Virus record (IMG/VR): IMGVR_UViG_3300043775_002158
Location: 41,375 to 105,374 of that record
Direction: 5' to 3' (one strand)
DNA: 64,000 nucleotides
DNA from: a virus
Shown here piece after piece: positions 41,212 through 50,651 of this stretch. Both the position numbers and the translations under genes were made by a program. Position 1 is the first letter of the stretch. Each line of letters begins with the position of its first letter. The notes below the pieces were generated by a model. That model saw only the letters and a program-made list of their open reading frames with translations, had not been told where the DNA came from and searched no databases.

Positions 41212-41964
41212 TTACCAAGTTCTACAAGCCCAATATCTTGGTTTCCAACGAGGACCCGGATTTGAACAATTGTGTCTCGCTCTAAATGATTTACGTCTTT
41301 TTGGGTTATTTTTCTTAATAACCATTCTTTTACCTTTTGCAGATTTACCGCCAAAACCAAAGTTTACTTTAACGACTTTACCTTTGTCGTTTTTAACATA
41401 AACTTTAAATTTCTTAATGTCTCCTTGCATGATTTTACCAAGTTGAACTTTACGTCCTTGATATTCCGCTTCATTTAAAAGACCTAAATCATATTCATAT
41501 TTAGTATTTTGTACTGAACCGTTTTCATCTTCGTAAATTAATACGGGGGTTTGTTCATTATATTCGAAAAGTCTTTCGAATTGATCTTCAGATATTTGAA
41601 TTATTGTTCTCTTTTCCATATTTTCATCAAATTTAGTCATCGTTGGTTTATTACCCTTACCTACTTTAGGGTCTTTTTTTTCTGCTCTTCTTTTTTGTGA
41701 AGTCATTGATTTCTTTTCTTTTTTACTATATGAAGATGCAACTTTTGGGGTTTCTTTTGATACTTTTTTAGATGGTCTACATTTTGGATATGATTTACCA
41801 TCGGCATCTTTTCTACCACAAGGAGGATGTTTACCATCTACTTTTTTACTAACATCTACCCATTTTTCTTTGAACCATCTTCTAAGGTCTTCTTTTAAAA
41901 CCTCACCTGATTTAATTGATTCTTCTATATATTCTTTATCTTCCTTTGAAACAATTATTCTCAT
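41212..41964 (-). CDS. virion protein with DUF5872-like and CRTW C-terminal motifs
   Basis: 250 residues. N-terminal IIVSKEDKEYIEESI, then a Cys/Lys segment (KWVDVSKKVDGKHPPCGR, KSYPKCRP) of the type found in large-virus structural proteins, a second IIQISEDQFERLF tag, a basic middle and the C-terminal signature FRARHNCSNPG..KPRYWACRTW seen in marine T4-like phage virions. Several ISE and LKE sites suit prohead protease. Probably an internal virion protein. Confidence 0.6.
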   Translation of the reverse strand: MRIIVSKEDKEYIEESIKSGEVLKEDLRRWFKEKWVDVSKKVDGKHPPCGRKDADGKSYPKCRPSKKVSKETPKVASSYSKKEKKSMTSQKRRAEKKDPKVGKGNKPTMTKFDENMEKRTIIQISEDQFERLFEYNEQTPVLIYEDENGSVQNTKYEYDLGLLNEAEYQGRKVQLGKIMQGDIKKFKVYVKNDKGKVVKVNFGFGGKSAKGKRMVIKKNNPKRRKSFRARHNCSNPGPRWKPRYWACRTW

Positions 41965-41965
41965 A

Positions 41966-42244
41966 TTATTTAATTTTATTTACCTCATTAACAAATTTAT
42001 GACACTTATCGGATACCTTACCCTTATCGTGGTCTGTAATGGATAACTTTACATTATCATAATGAACCGTCATATCGGGATGATGATTTTGTTTGTTGGC
42101 AATTTTCATTACCTCATTCACAAATGTCATAACCTCCTTATAATCTTTAAAATAAAATGTTTTAATTAGTTTACCACTTACTTCCTCCCAATTACTACTA
42201 TTCATAATTTTATTTTTTTGGTCTTCGGTTATTATTATTCTCAT
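41966..42244 (-). CDS. pterin-4a-carbinolamine dehydratase with extra N-terminal tag
   Basis: 92 residues. NWEEVSGKLIKTFYFKDYKEVMTF and the catalytic block NHHPDMTVHYDNVKLSIT-DHDKG (His54, His55, His72) define the PCD/DCoH family, which recycles tetrahydrobiopterin and also serves as a dimerisation partner. The first ~15 residues (MRIIITEDQKNKIM) are additional and carry an ITE site, resembling the tags on neighbouring virion proteins. Confidence 0.85.
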   Translation of the reverse strand: MRIIITEDQKNKIMNSSNWEEVSGKLIKTFYFKDYKEVMTFVNEVMKIANKQNHHPDMTVHYDNVKLSITDHDKGKVSDKCHKFVNEVNKIK

Positions 42245-42245
42245 G

Positions 42246-43007
42246 TTATAATTTAGTATCTTTTAAGAATTTATTGTGAGAATCTTTATATGATTTTTGA
42301 CTTTCGTCGTTAATATCTTTAGTATACTGCCAATTCCAATACAAATCATCGTTTGTTTTAAAACCGTAAAATGAATGAACTTGTTTTTGTAAATCAACAA
42401 CATTACTTCCATTCCAATTATGCCCCGTACAAATGTATCCAGACTCAACATCCTTTACTATATTAGATTCATTTTGTGTTGTATGTCTATTTTCAATCCA
42501 ATTAAGTCTTTCAATTAGATTTTGATAATACATATTTGCCTGTCCCCATCTAATCGAACTAAAAAATACAACCGTATCAGATTCAAATAGTTCTTTAGAT
42601 ATTTTCCAAAGTTCATCTGATTTGTTATTGATACTAGCCCAACATCTGTGATGACCTGAAGGATTTTTATCCTTATCATCGAGTTTGGATTTCAATACTC
42701 CACATGAATCTCCGTCTTTTCTTGATACATTACCTTCACAAGGAAATATCTTAAGTTCAGGTACATCTATTAAAACAGATTTGTCACCCAATTCTTCGTT
42801 AAGATACATTGCAATCATTTTAGATTTTGGTATATCAATATCATTTTCGTCCCAATTATGTCTATTAGAACAACTTAATAGTAAAACTTTTTTCTTCTTT
42901 TTAAGAACGTCCAATGTTTTCTTTATAGATTTCCAAGCATCAGATTGTACCATCTCCTCAGAAATCATCATTTCCCTAATCCTTTGTATGTTCTCTTGTA
43001 AGTTCAT
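42246..43007 (-). CDS. flavodoxin-like NAD(P)H-dependent reductase with N-terminal tag
   Basis: 253 residues. After a helical tag (MNLQENIQRIREMMISEE) comes a flavodoxin-type Rossmann fold: VLLLSCSNRHNWDENDI at the FMN-phosphate loop position, then VVFFSSIRWGQANMYYQNLIERLNW, the region contacting flavin in FMN reductases. A GHHRCW insert is unusual. It overlaps nothing but abuts both neighbours, so it is in the same transcript as PCD. Confidence 0.7.
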   Translation of the reverse strand: MNLQENIQRIREMMISEEMVQSDAWKSIKKTLDVLKKKKKVLLLSCSNRHNWDENDIDIPKSKMIAMYLNEELGDKSVLIDVPELKIFPCEGNVSRKDGDSCGVLKSKLDDKDKNPSGHHRCWASINNKSDELWKISKELFESDTVVFFSSIRWGQANMYYQNLIERLNWIENRHTTQNESNIVKDVESGYICTGHNWNGSNVVDLQKQVHSFYGFKTNDDLYWNWQYTKDINDESQKSYKDSHNKFLKDTKL

Positions 43008-43664
43008 CTATTTACATTTTTTCCATCCACCGCCTTTCGCCTTATAATCTTTTGCCGCGAACCCATTTGCGTAGGCTGAAGGGTAGACGTCAAATTTGGC
43101 TTTAGCTTTAGCTTTAGATGCTGCCCACTTTGCGGGATCTGTTGGACAGTTCTTACTTTCGTCTATTTCTTCTTCGGTAGTTTCATTTTTAGGCGTTTTA
43201 CCTTGCTTCTTCATATTGATAGCAATTGCTGCTTGTTGTGCGGGACTACTTGCTTCGTTTGTTGGAACACAGTTTGGTACCATTTTTCCGTTTTTCTTCT
43301 TACCACCAACTTGTTTATAACCATCCCAACATTTTTCATTAAGTTCTCCTTCTTCGTTCAAACTAAATTGATCCATGTCAGCGGTAACATCTTGACTATC
43401 TTTACGTTTTGTTTCATTCATAAAGAAATCAAAAACTTGATCCATATTGTTTTTAGCTTCGGATACGTGATCGTCAGCCCAATCATGACCATTTTGTATA
43501 ATTTGATCTAACTCTTGTGGATCCATTTTCATTAACATTTCACATTGTCTGTGAATTTGTTGTAAATTACTGAAAAACATATAGTTTTCAGTCATTTTAT
43601 TTTCATTTATAATCTTAGTAATATATTTTCTAAGATCGTTTTCTTTTAGTCTAATTACTTTCAT
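43008..43664 (-). CDS. virion-associated protein with multiple terminal motifs
   Basis: 218 residues. Starts MKVIRLKENDLRKYITKII (LKE and INE sites), later has ELNEKCWDGYKQVGGKK..MVPNCVP, a Cys motif common in T4-like environmental phage structural proteins, and ends in a KWAASKAKAKAKFDVYPSAY segment with GGGWKKCK, typical of the DUF5872-like virion motif. First gene of a minus-strand operon behind a late motif. Confidence 0.6.
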   Translation of the reverse strand: MKVIRLKENDLRKYITKIINENKMTENYMFFSNLQQIHRQCEMLMKMDPQELDQIIQNGHDWADDHVSEAKNNMDQVFDFFMNETKRKDSQDVTADMDQFSLNEEGELNEKCWDGYKQVGGKKKNGKMVPNCVPTNEASSPAQQAAIAINMKKQGKTPKNETTEEEIDESKNCPTDPAKWAASKAKAKAKFDVYPSAYANGFAAKDYKAKGGGWKKCK

Positions 43665-43668
43665 AATA

Positions 43669-43677
43669 TATAAATAG
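43669..43677 (-). promoter_or_regulatory. late-type promoter motif CTATTTATA
   Basis: Minus strand, ends 4 nt before the ATG at 43664; opens the 41212-43664 operon. Confidence 0.6.
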
Positions 43678-43679
43678 TT

Positions 43680-45101
43680 TTATTTTTCTGAGACAATCTC
43701 AAATTTAATATGTTCGTTATAGAATATTTCTTCGGTGTGAGTTTTGGCTTTGATTTCGATAAAGTATTCTCTTGGAATATAAACTGAAGTATCAAAATGG
43801 AATGAATTTTCATTAGTTTTATCTAATAAAGTCCAGTCATGTACATTTACATTTGTGGTACCTTCTTTAATAAACATTCTAAAATAAACTTCATTAAATA
43901 AGTTGGATTTTTGAACATCTATCGATTTAATGGTTACAACCACTTTTCTCAATTCACCTCTTACAATCTTTTCGTTTTGTTTTATACCAAAGTATTGTAT
44001 TTTATATCTTTGTAATTCCGTTTGATTTTCTCCAATTGTATATTGTGCGGTAAATGGTTTAGGAACAAATTTTTGTTTCACGTTGGAAATATCAATTCCG
44101 TCAATCGAAAGGTTTGTCCATTCATCATAAAAAAATCTCTTACCATCACATAAATTACCATCAATACCTAATTTTACTTTGTAAACTCCCTTTTTAACTC
44201 TTGTAACTTCTTGTTGATTACCTAAACCTTCGATAACATTGTTATTAGAATCTAAAATATTAACTATTGGCATAGTGTCTAAATTGTAGAAATTAGTACC
44301 TTTAGTAACATATAGATATAAGTAATTATAAACACCCGCAGCAAAATTTGTTCTATTATCGTCAATTCTATCATTTACAAATGTCTCGACGTAAGGCTCA
44401 AAAAATGTTTGTGTATATTTTGTAAAGAACGAAACTGACTTATCATATTCAGGTGTGAGATCTTGATAAGGTAAAGAAAACGCCAATCCAAATCCTTTAA
44501 TTTGACTCAATTTGGTACCAAAATTTAATACTTCATTTCTTAATCTTTGGTTAATATAACTTGTTAAATCAAAATCAATATTTTCGTTTCCATTATCAAA
44601 ATGTATTGTTCCAACTATAGTTGGGTTTTCAGCATAAATTCCTGATGTTGTCCAAGCATCTACAGTCGTTCTATTAAACCAATTTGAGGGGTTTTGATCA
44701 AAAACTGTATCATCATCCACCGTATCTGACGGAGCATTGACATAATCAAATCCAACTCCTTCATCCCATTCTTCAGTAATTTCAAATAATATTAGATCAA
44801 AAGAGGTTGCTCTTTGTCTACCAGTACTTCTACCTTGACCTTTAAATCCCTCATCACCAAATATACAATTTGTTAGGTGCAATGTATGTGATACAGTATT
44901 ACCACTAACACCAATATCTGTAAGAGTCAATTCGCCATTACTTAATTTTCCAATTAAATCTGTAAAATCAACCTTAAATATAAATTTAGAAAAAGTGCTA
45001 TTACCGTAATAAATCTCCGTAGTTGGATTTTTAGCGGTATTTGTGGTTGAACCCTTTATAATAGTATTGTTCTTTTCAAAATAGGAACGTAAATATGACA
45101 T
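43680..45101 (-). CDS. virion structural protein, 473 aa
   Basis: Beta-rich protein (TFSKFIFKVDFTDLIGKL, LTLTDIGVSGNTVSHTLHL) with no catalytic motif. It lies next to the baseplate genes and is preceded by a late motif, so a baseplate wedge, tail fibre or neck role is likely. C-terminal segments with regularly spaced strands resemble Ig-like domains. No family is recognised. Confidence 0.55.
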   Translation of the reverse strand: MSYLRSYFEKNNTIIKGSTTNTAKNPTTEIYYGNSTFSKFIFKVDFTDLIGKLSNGELTLTDIGVSGNTVSHTLHLTNCIFGDEGFKGQGRSTGRQRATSFDLILFEITEEWDEGVGFDYVNAPSDTVDDDTVFDQNPSNWFNRTTVDAWTTSGIYAENPTIVGTIHFDNGNENIDFDLTSYINQRLRNEVLNFGTKLSQIKGFGLAFSLPYQDLTPEYDKSVSFFTKYTQTFFEPYVETFVNDRIDDNRTNFAAGVYNYLYLYVTKGTNFYNLDTMPIVNILDSNNNVIEGLGNQQEVTRVKKGVYKVKLGIDGNLCDGKRFFYDEWTNLSIDGIDISNVKQKFVPKPFTAQYTIGENQTELQRYKIQYFGIKQNEKIVRGELRKVVVTIKSIDVQKSNLFNEVYFRMFIKEGTTNVNVHDWTLLDKTNENSFHFDTSVYIPREYFIEIKAKTHTEEIFYNEHIKFEIVSEK

Positions 45102-45112
45102 CTCTTTTTTAT

Positions 45113-45122
45113 TATAAATATC
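45113..45122 (-). promoter_or_regulatory. late-type promoter motif GATATTTATA
   Basis: Minus strand, 11 nt before the ATG at 45101. Confidence 0.55.
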
Positions 45123-45125
45123 AAA

Positions 45126-46640
45126 TTAGTTGATTCTAATCGATTTATTTAAAATGTCATTCTCAATGGTCTTAAAAAGTTCCTTAAGTTCATTACCATG
45201 ATCGTAGTCGTATTGTCCCGATATTGGCATTAATGGGTTATGTCTATGGGTGAAAATAACTTCTATCATTTTACTAAGTAATTTTAATAGATTTTCACCC
45301 CTTACCGTTGAAAAGGTTGAAGGTTCAATTTTTTCAATATAATCTTGTTGAGATAACTCATAACCATTTAAATCAACAAATGGTACTGGATTAGAGGATT
45401 CGTTCGTACCTAAATCAGTTGATAATAGATAAAGTTTATCCACTAACATAGCTCCGAATGTTTGTTCGGCGCTATTATTATCGATTTTAGCAACCTTCTC
45501 AATCGAATTAACGGGGTTAACTTCCGCCTTCGCTCTTGTTGCTGACCATATTAAACCAGCACCAGGACCAATTCTTAATACGTTAATTCCATTCAAAATA
45601 GTTTGTTTATTATTTAATTCATCCGTAGTTGATAAAGATCTTTTAAAATTAGTGTATGGTCTAAAAAAGAACGGATGTATATCATCTGAAGGATATTGAG
45701 TGTTTAATTCATTTAATCCCTTATCGTGTATTAAAAATATTTTATCTCTTATTTCTCTATAAATGTCGGATATGTCTGTTACGGTTACTTGATAAGTAGG
45801 TGTTGTATTTGTGTTGTCGGTATTAATTAACTTAATTAAAGAAGATTGAACCTCGGTATTTTCGGTAAAGTAATTTGTTTTAAACAGATCACCTAACGCT
45901 CCATTTACTTTATAGACATACAAACTAATAGTATAACCCGTCGCACCATTTACAAAACTATTTACATCATATTCAATAATATAATTTAAATCTTTATTTT
46001 CACTTAAATTTTCGGTAGTTAAAACCTCCTCTAAGTTCATTTTTTTAGGGAATTTTTTTAAATAAATCCTTGATGACTTTTTAGCCATTAAAGGATAATC
46101 TAACATAGTTTGTCTATTGACAGTACTAGCTGCTTCTTTGGATAATAATTTACCTCCCCTCAACTGTAATCCATTTTCCGTAAAAAGAACATCAGAACCA
46201 CTCTTACCATATATTGCAAAATCTTTTTCTTTTGCAAATGTATTTTCAGATTTTTTATTTATATATTCTCCTGTTGAATTTCTAATATTTGCTTTATGTT
46301 TAACATTTGTACCGTAAGTGGTGTTCGCTATTTGTTGTGAAAATGTTTGTCCGTTATAATCATACATCGTTGTAAATGGACCAGCAATGTATTCAACGTT
46401 TACCGTATCTTTATCAGTATTGTATTGTATTATTTTTACAGATTGATTAATCTCAGGAATAAAATTGACGTTAGAAGGTAAGAAAGGATTGGCAATAAAT
46501 AAATCTCTATCACTCCATGGTTCATAGTCAATTGCACCTTCTTTCTGTCCCGTATATTCGTTATAACGACTAACCCTTATTCTACCAATACCTAAAGGGT
46601 CAACATTATCAATACATTTACCAATATCTATTATTTTCAT
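45126..46640 (-). CDS. baseplate hub/spike OB-domain protein (gp5-like N-terminus)
   Basis: 504 residues. The N-terminus KIIDIGKCIDNVDPLGIGRIRVSRYN ... YEPWSDRDLFIANPFLP and INQSVKII is the OB-fold pattern of T4 gp5 and related spike proteins (D.p.~GRi.vr). No lysozyme domain is seen. The C-terminal part ends with HRHNPLMPISGQYDYDHG, a His-rich segment that could bind metal at a spike tip. Overlaps the small gene upstream by ATGA. Confidence 0.7.
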   Translation of the reverse strand: MKIIDIGKCIDNVDPLGIGRIRVSRYNEYTGQKEGAIDYEPWSDRDLFIANPFLPSNVNFIPEINQSVKIIQYNTDKDTVNVEYIAGPFTTMYDYNGQTFSQQIANTTYGTNVKHKANIRNSTGEYINKKSENTFAKEKDFAIYGKSGSDVLFTENGLQLRGGKLLSKEAASTVNRQTMLDYPLMAKKSSRIYLKKFPKKMNLEEVLTTENLSENKDLNYIIEYDVNSFVNGATGYTISLYVYKVNGALGDLFKTNYFTENTEVQSSLIKLINTDNTNTTPTYQVTVTDISDIYREIRDKIFLIHDKGLNELNTQYPSDDIHPFFFRPYTNFKRSLSTTDELNNKQTILNGINVLRIGPGAGLIWSATRAKAEVNPVNSIEKVAKIDNNSAEQTFGAMLVDKLYLLSTDLGTNESSNPVPFVDLNGYELSQQDYIEKIEPSTFSTVRGENLLKLLSKMIEVIFTHRHNPLMPISGQYDYDHGNELKELFKTIENDILNKSIRIN

Positions 46641-46840
46641 TTCCCTGTATATCTTTTTTCTATTTCTTTATTAACCTTATTATATAAACTTTCAACACCA
46701 TCTAAATGTCTAGTTAAATCAATAATTAATTCTTTAGTTTTTTCAAATTCCTCATTTAATTCATCTGCAACAATCATTAAATCTTTATTAGATTTATTTT
46801 CAACATCGTTTGCAATTTCAATTAATTTTTGACTTTCCAT
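46637..46840 (-). CDS. small coiled-coil protein, 67 aa
   Basis: Two heptad helices (LMIVADELNEEFEKTKELI, LDGVESLYNKVNKEIEKRY) predict a coiled coil. Overlaps the spike gene, so it may be a chaperone or small baseplate subunit. No family is recognised. Confidence 0.55.
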   Translation of the reverse strand: MESQKLIEIANDVENKSNKDLMIVADELNEEFEKTKELIIDLTRHLDGVESLYNKVNKEIEKRYTGK

Positions 46841-46843
46841 ATC

Positions 46844-48778
46844 TTAATGTTTCATTAATGCACCAACAGGTACACCTGACGCTTTAGGTATTGATATAAA
46901 TGGTGTTTTTGCTAAATTATCGGCAAGTCCCTCAATGGCTGCTGAATGTGATAATAGATGATAATTAGGTTCTCCATTTACATCTCCTGTTGGGATACCC
47001 ATTGCCTCCATTTTTTCATTAACATCCATAGATGTTTTAACGGCACTAAAACCAGGTAATTTATCTGCAATTAATAAAAGGACGTTTGGTATATTCAAAC
47101 CCCCCGACGCACTTAATGCACCGTCAATTGCAGCACCAATTGCACCAATTAAATCCGCACAGTTATTTATTCCAGTTTCAATTATTCTTTTTAATAATGC
47201 AATCAACGCAGCAATTACTATATAATATCTTCTAAACTTATCTCTTAATATTTTTTGTATTATTCTTTTTAAAAAATTCTTAAGATCGGCTTTAACTCTT
47301 TTCCAAAACTCACGTAAAAATTTCCAAAACAATTGGTTAATTGTACATAAGAAAATCTTTTTCAATAATTTCATTATTGTTTTTACATCGAATATCAATT
47401 GTTTTGCTCCCGCTGTAAATAATTTATAAATTATTACAAATGGTAAAAACATTTTAGGTGATATTACACTCATTATTAAAGCCTTAGGTATGTTGAAGAT
47501 AAAAGATAAATTTATGGATAATTGAAAACTAGGTAAATCGATCGCAAAATTAGATTGTTCGTATGCATCTGACGCGGCTTTATTTAATGCTCCATCTATC
47601 CATGTTCTTTGATCTGTCTTATCTTCTAAATAAATGAAGTCCTCAATATGAACCGTATTGTAAGGAACCTCATAGTTATTACAATCCACAAATTTTAAAA
47701 CTTTTCTTCTTCTTGCATCTTCAGAATCTATATCAATTCCTTCAACATCGTCAAAATCAAAATAAAATTCATCGGGTTCTTCATTTTCATGAAATAGATT
47801 TGTTGGAGTTTGTCCACTCAATTGTTCAGTTTGGTTATTACAAAAAGCGAACAATTTATTTAACATTCTTTCCAAGTTATTAATTGCCTCATCTAATGAA
47901 GGGGTAAAATCTAAAGGATTTTCCATTCCTGTTGCAGATCCTCCGACTTTTACACCGGTTTTATCCGCGCTGACACTGGCGGCTTTTAAAGTAAGTAACA
48001 TCGCTTTCTTTACAATTTCATTTAAATCTGGCATTTCTATATTTGAATAATAATCATTAAAGAAATCTTCTACTTTAATAATACCATATTGTCCAAGACC
48101 CGGACCCTGTGTTAATCCACTTATTTGAAATGTTTGATCACTTGTACTCCAAGTTGATGTAAATAATGTTTTATTACTTGGTGTTTCATATTCAAATGTT
48201 CCTCCTGTAAATGAATTATATAGTCCTGTATTTACTTGAACTTTATTACCCCCCGTTCTTTTGGGGTTTTCATACATTATTGCACCATAATCACTTTTTG
48301 GTGGAACTCTAAACATATTTAAAAAATCAATCTCTTTTGGTGAAATAACTACAGAGTCCATATCGGCACCTGTAAGAAATCGATCAGTACCACATATTCC
48401 TCCATTTGCAAAAAACGCACTTTTAACGCAATCCATTAAAATTTGTTTTGCGGAATTAGATGTGACTTCTACAGAATCAATAACGTGTTGTCTTAATCTT
48501 TGAGTAGATTGAAATCTACTTGAGTCATTAACTCTTCTACCTGCTTCTAAAAATTTATTTACTACACTAATAACTTCCTCAAAAATATTTTTTTGATTTT
48601 GTTTTTTCTTTTTTTTGTTTGCTAACTTAGATTTAAACTGTTCTAATTTAGCATCTAAATTTGGTAATTTAGGGGCATGTTTTTTAATAAAGTCATCAGA
48701 ATTAATTTCCATTTTAACTGACGCACTATCAACACTTTTCTGAATTAAATCAATTTTGGTCTTTAATTTATCAAACAT
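46844..48778 (-). CDS. large baseplate-region structural protein, 644 aa
   Basis: Coiled N-terminus (LKTKIDLIQKSVDS), a central region with Gly/Asn-rich strands, and a C-terminal third with several hydrophobic or amphipathic helices (YIVIAALIALLKRI; IPNVLLLIADKLP; basic WKRVKADLKNFLKRIIQKIL). Such helices could allow membrane contact on injection. It is in the baseplate operon between spike and sigma factor. Assignment to a T4 gene is not possible by eye. Confidence 0.55.
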   Translation of the reverse strand: MFDKLKTKIDLIQKSVDSASVKMEINSDDFIKKHAPKLPNLDAKLEQFKSKLANKKKKKQNQKNIFEEVISVVNKFLEAGRRVNDSSRFQSTQRLRQHVIDSVEVTSNSAKQILMDCVKSAFFANGGICGTDRFLTGADMDSVVISPKEIDFLNMFRVPPKSDYGAIMYENPKRTGGNKVQVNTGLYNSFTGGTFEYETPSNKTLFTSTWSTSDQTFQISGLTQGPGLGQYGIIKVEDFFNDYYSNIEMPDLNEIVKKAMLLTLKAASVSADKTGVKVGGSATGMENPLDFTPSLDEAINNLERMLNKLFAFCNNQTEQLSGQTPTNLFHENEEPDEFYFDFDDVEGIDIDSEDARRRKVLKFVDCNNYEVPYNTVHIEDFIYLEDKTDQRTWIDGALNKAASDAYEQSNFAIDLPSFQLSINLSFIFNIPKALIMSVISPKMFLPFVIIYKLFTAGAKQLIFDVKTIMKLLKKIFLCTINQLFWKFLREFWKRVKADLKNFLKRIIQKILRDKFRRYYIVIAALIALLKRIIETGINNCADLIGAIGAAIDGALSASGGLNIPNVLLLIADKLPGFSAVKTSMDVNEKMEAMGIPTGDVNGEPNYHLLSHSAAIEGLADNLAKTPFISIPKASGVPVGALMKH

Positions 48779-49155
48779 TATAATGAATAGTTAGTTGATT
48801 TATTATCATTTCCGTCATTAACCAATCTATCCAAAATCTCACGATCTTCGTCAGATAAAGTCAATTTACCCATAGAACCTCCACCACCCGGTCCCGCTGT
48901 AGTTTGTTTAAGTAAAACACTTTGTAATTTAACTAATGAAATTTTCTTTTCCGTACAATCGTTAAGGATTTTCTGTTGTTCTTTAATAACAGGACCAATT
49001 GTACTCATGTCTTCAGCGTCCTTCATAAAACTCATCATTTTTCTTAAAATGGTTGAGGCGGTATTTCTATTCTCAACGACATCGTTGTAGATCTCCTGCA
49101 TTAAGGCTAACGCCGAATCAACATCTAATGTAATATTGTTTCTTTGTGTTCTCAT
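48778..49155 (-). CDS. helical baseplate-operon protein, 125 aa
   Basis: Helical throughout (VDSALALMQEIYNDVVENR) with a Gly-rich loop (TAGPGGGGSMG) near 92. Ends one base inside the next start. First gene of the baseplate operon behind a late motif. No family is recognised. Confidence 0.55.
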   Translation of the reverse strand: MRTQRNNITLDVDSALALMQEIYNDVVENRNTASTILRKMMSFMKDAEDMSTIGPVIKEQQKILNDCTEKKISLVKLQSVLLKQTTAGPGGGGSMGKLTLSDEDREILDRLVNDGNDNKSTNYSL

Positions 49156-49158
49156 ATC

Positions 49159-49167
49159 AATAAATAG
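49159..49167 (-). promoter_or_regulatory. late-type promoter motif CTATTTATT
   Basis: Minus strand, 3 nt before the ATG at 49155. Confidence 0.5.
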
Positions 49168-49169
49168 AT

Positions 49170-49871
49170 TTATTCTAAAAACCCACCCAAAATACCGTCA
49201 TATAATTTCTTATAACGTTTTAGGGAGACTCTAATCTCTTTTGTTGATAATGAGGTCATTTCTCTTAAAGAGAGTAAAATAAGGTTCTTATTGAATTTAT
49301 TACCATCTCCTACTTGGAAAATCTTATCAAAATTCCCAAATATCTCTAATAATGCATATCCTAATTTTCTTTCATTATCTGAAATATTTTTCTCTTTCTC
49401 AATAAAATTTTCTAAATCAATTGTAAGTTTTGTAATAACAGAACTATAATCAATAATATGTTCGTCAATTATAAAGGACAATTTTGGATCATCTTCAAAA
49501 TCTGATGAAATATCATCATATGATACTTGTCTGTTCTGTTCTTTAGTATCTTTCTGTATTGCTCCCATAAGGTAGTTTTTACAGATTGTACCAAAATAAG
49601 AATAAGCTTTAGTATTTTTTGTGTGATCAAACTTGTTGATCTTGGTTATAAGAAAAGACATGGTATCCGTATGAATTTCTTCAAATTCCATATCTTTTCT
49701 ATAAAGTTTATAACGTCGAATAATTGATTCGACCATTATAATTAGGGGTTCTCGTAAATATTCGTTGAATATCTTATTTTTTTCTGCTTCATCAGTACTT
49801 TCTAAGTAATTGACTACCGCCTTCTCTTGATCCTCCCCAAAATAAATTTTTTGGGTTCTTGGTCTTGGCAT
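49170..49871 (-). CDS. late sigma factor (T4 gp55-like, sigma-70 region 2)
   Basis: 233 residues. Region 2 is recognisable: YLREPLIIMVESIIRRYKLY, then DMEFEEIHTDTMSFLITKINKFD (core-binding 2.2-like) and KAYSYFGTICKNYLMGAI (2.3/2.4, -10 recognition). Region 4 is absent or highly diverged, as in T4 gp55, which reads only a -10 element. The TATTTATA motif before structural operons has no -35 partner, which agrees with such a factor. Confidence 0.8.
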   Translation of the reverse strand: MPRPRTQKIYFGEDQEKAVVNYLESTDEAEKNKIFNEYLREPLIIMVESIIRRYKLYRKDMEFEEIHTDTMSFLITKINKFDHTKNTKAYSYFGTICKNYLMGAIQKDTKEQNRQVSYDDISSDFEDDPKLSFIIDEHIIDYSSVITKLTIDLENFIEKEKNISDNERKLGYALLEIFGNFDKIFQVGDGNKFNKNLILLSLREMTSLSTKEIRVSLKRYKKLYDGILGGFLE

Positions 49872-50650
49872 TAAGCTACTTCATAATTTACGTCTCGTTT
49901 ATTTTTAAAGAAAAATTCTTTCTTTGCGGTCTCCAACCAAAACTTAGCTTCATCTTCAGAAAGTTTATTTGCTTCATCATTTTTATATGACCAAAATAAT
50001 GAATCTTCTCTGAAGTTTAAGTGTTGATATCCTACACGTGGAACTGTCATAATTTTAACATTATTATGTGTTAATCTTAATAAAAACTCATAACCAAATG
50101 TTAGTTTAATATTCTCCTTTAATGAACCGTTGTCTTTAATAACTTGAGTCTTATATAATCCTCCACTAATTTGGTAGTTTTGGAAATCTAATAAAACCTC
50201 ATTATCTAACATACCTTGTTTTTCGGTAAATCCATAAGCCCATGTAGATTCATTTGTAAAACTTACAAAATTTCCCTCAACATTAATATCCTTAACAACT
50301 GGTAAAAAAACATCAACATCTTCATATTTTTTAGCATACTCATTCGTGGATTTTAACCAAATAGATTTGTATTCATCATCCATTTCTAAAATACTAAACC
50401 ATTCGGTATTACATTTTTCAATACCTAAATTAATTTGAGAACAAAAATCAGTTTTACCATTATTAGAAATAATTTCAATTTCTAAAACTTCTGAAAGATT
50501 GATTAATTCTGAGGTTAATGTAGTTGGAGCCACGATAAACAATTTAACATCATTATGAAATTGTTCAACTGATTTAATAGAATTATCTAACATTTCTTTA
50601 TAAATGCCATCTATTTTATGTACAGGTAAAATTACTGTTATATTTTTCAT
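49871..50650 (-). CDS. family 2 glycosyltransferase
   Basis: 259 residues, GT-A fold: ITVILPVHKIDG at the N-terminus, LFIVAPTT, and the metal site WFSILEMDDEYK near 112-123. Overlaps the sigma-factor start by one base. It follows a GT4-like gene, so the two may build a short glycan on virion protein or DNA. No signal peptide. Confidence 0.75.
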   Translation of the reverse strand: MKNITVILPVHKIDGIYKEMLDNSIKSVEQFHNDVKLFIVAPTTLTSELINLSEVLEIEIISNNGKTDFCSQINLGIEKCNTEWFSILEMDDEYKSIWLKSTNEYAKKYEDVDVFLPVVKDINVEGNFVSFTNESTWAYGFTEKQGMLDNEVLLDFQNYQISGGLYKTQVIKDNGSLKENIKLTFGYEFLLRLTHNNVKIMTVPRVGYQHLNFREDSLFWSYKNDEANKLSEDEAKFWLETAKKEFFFKNKRDVNYEVA

Positions 50651-50651
50651 A

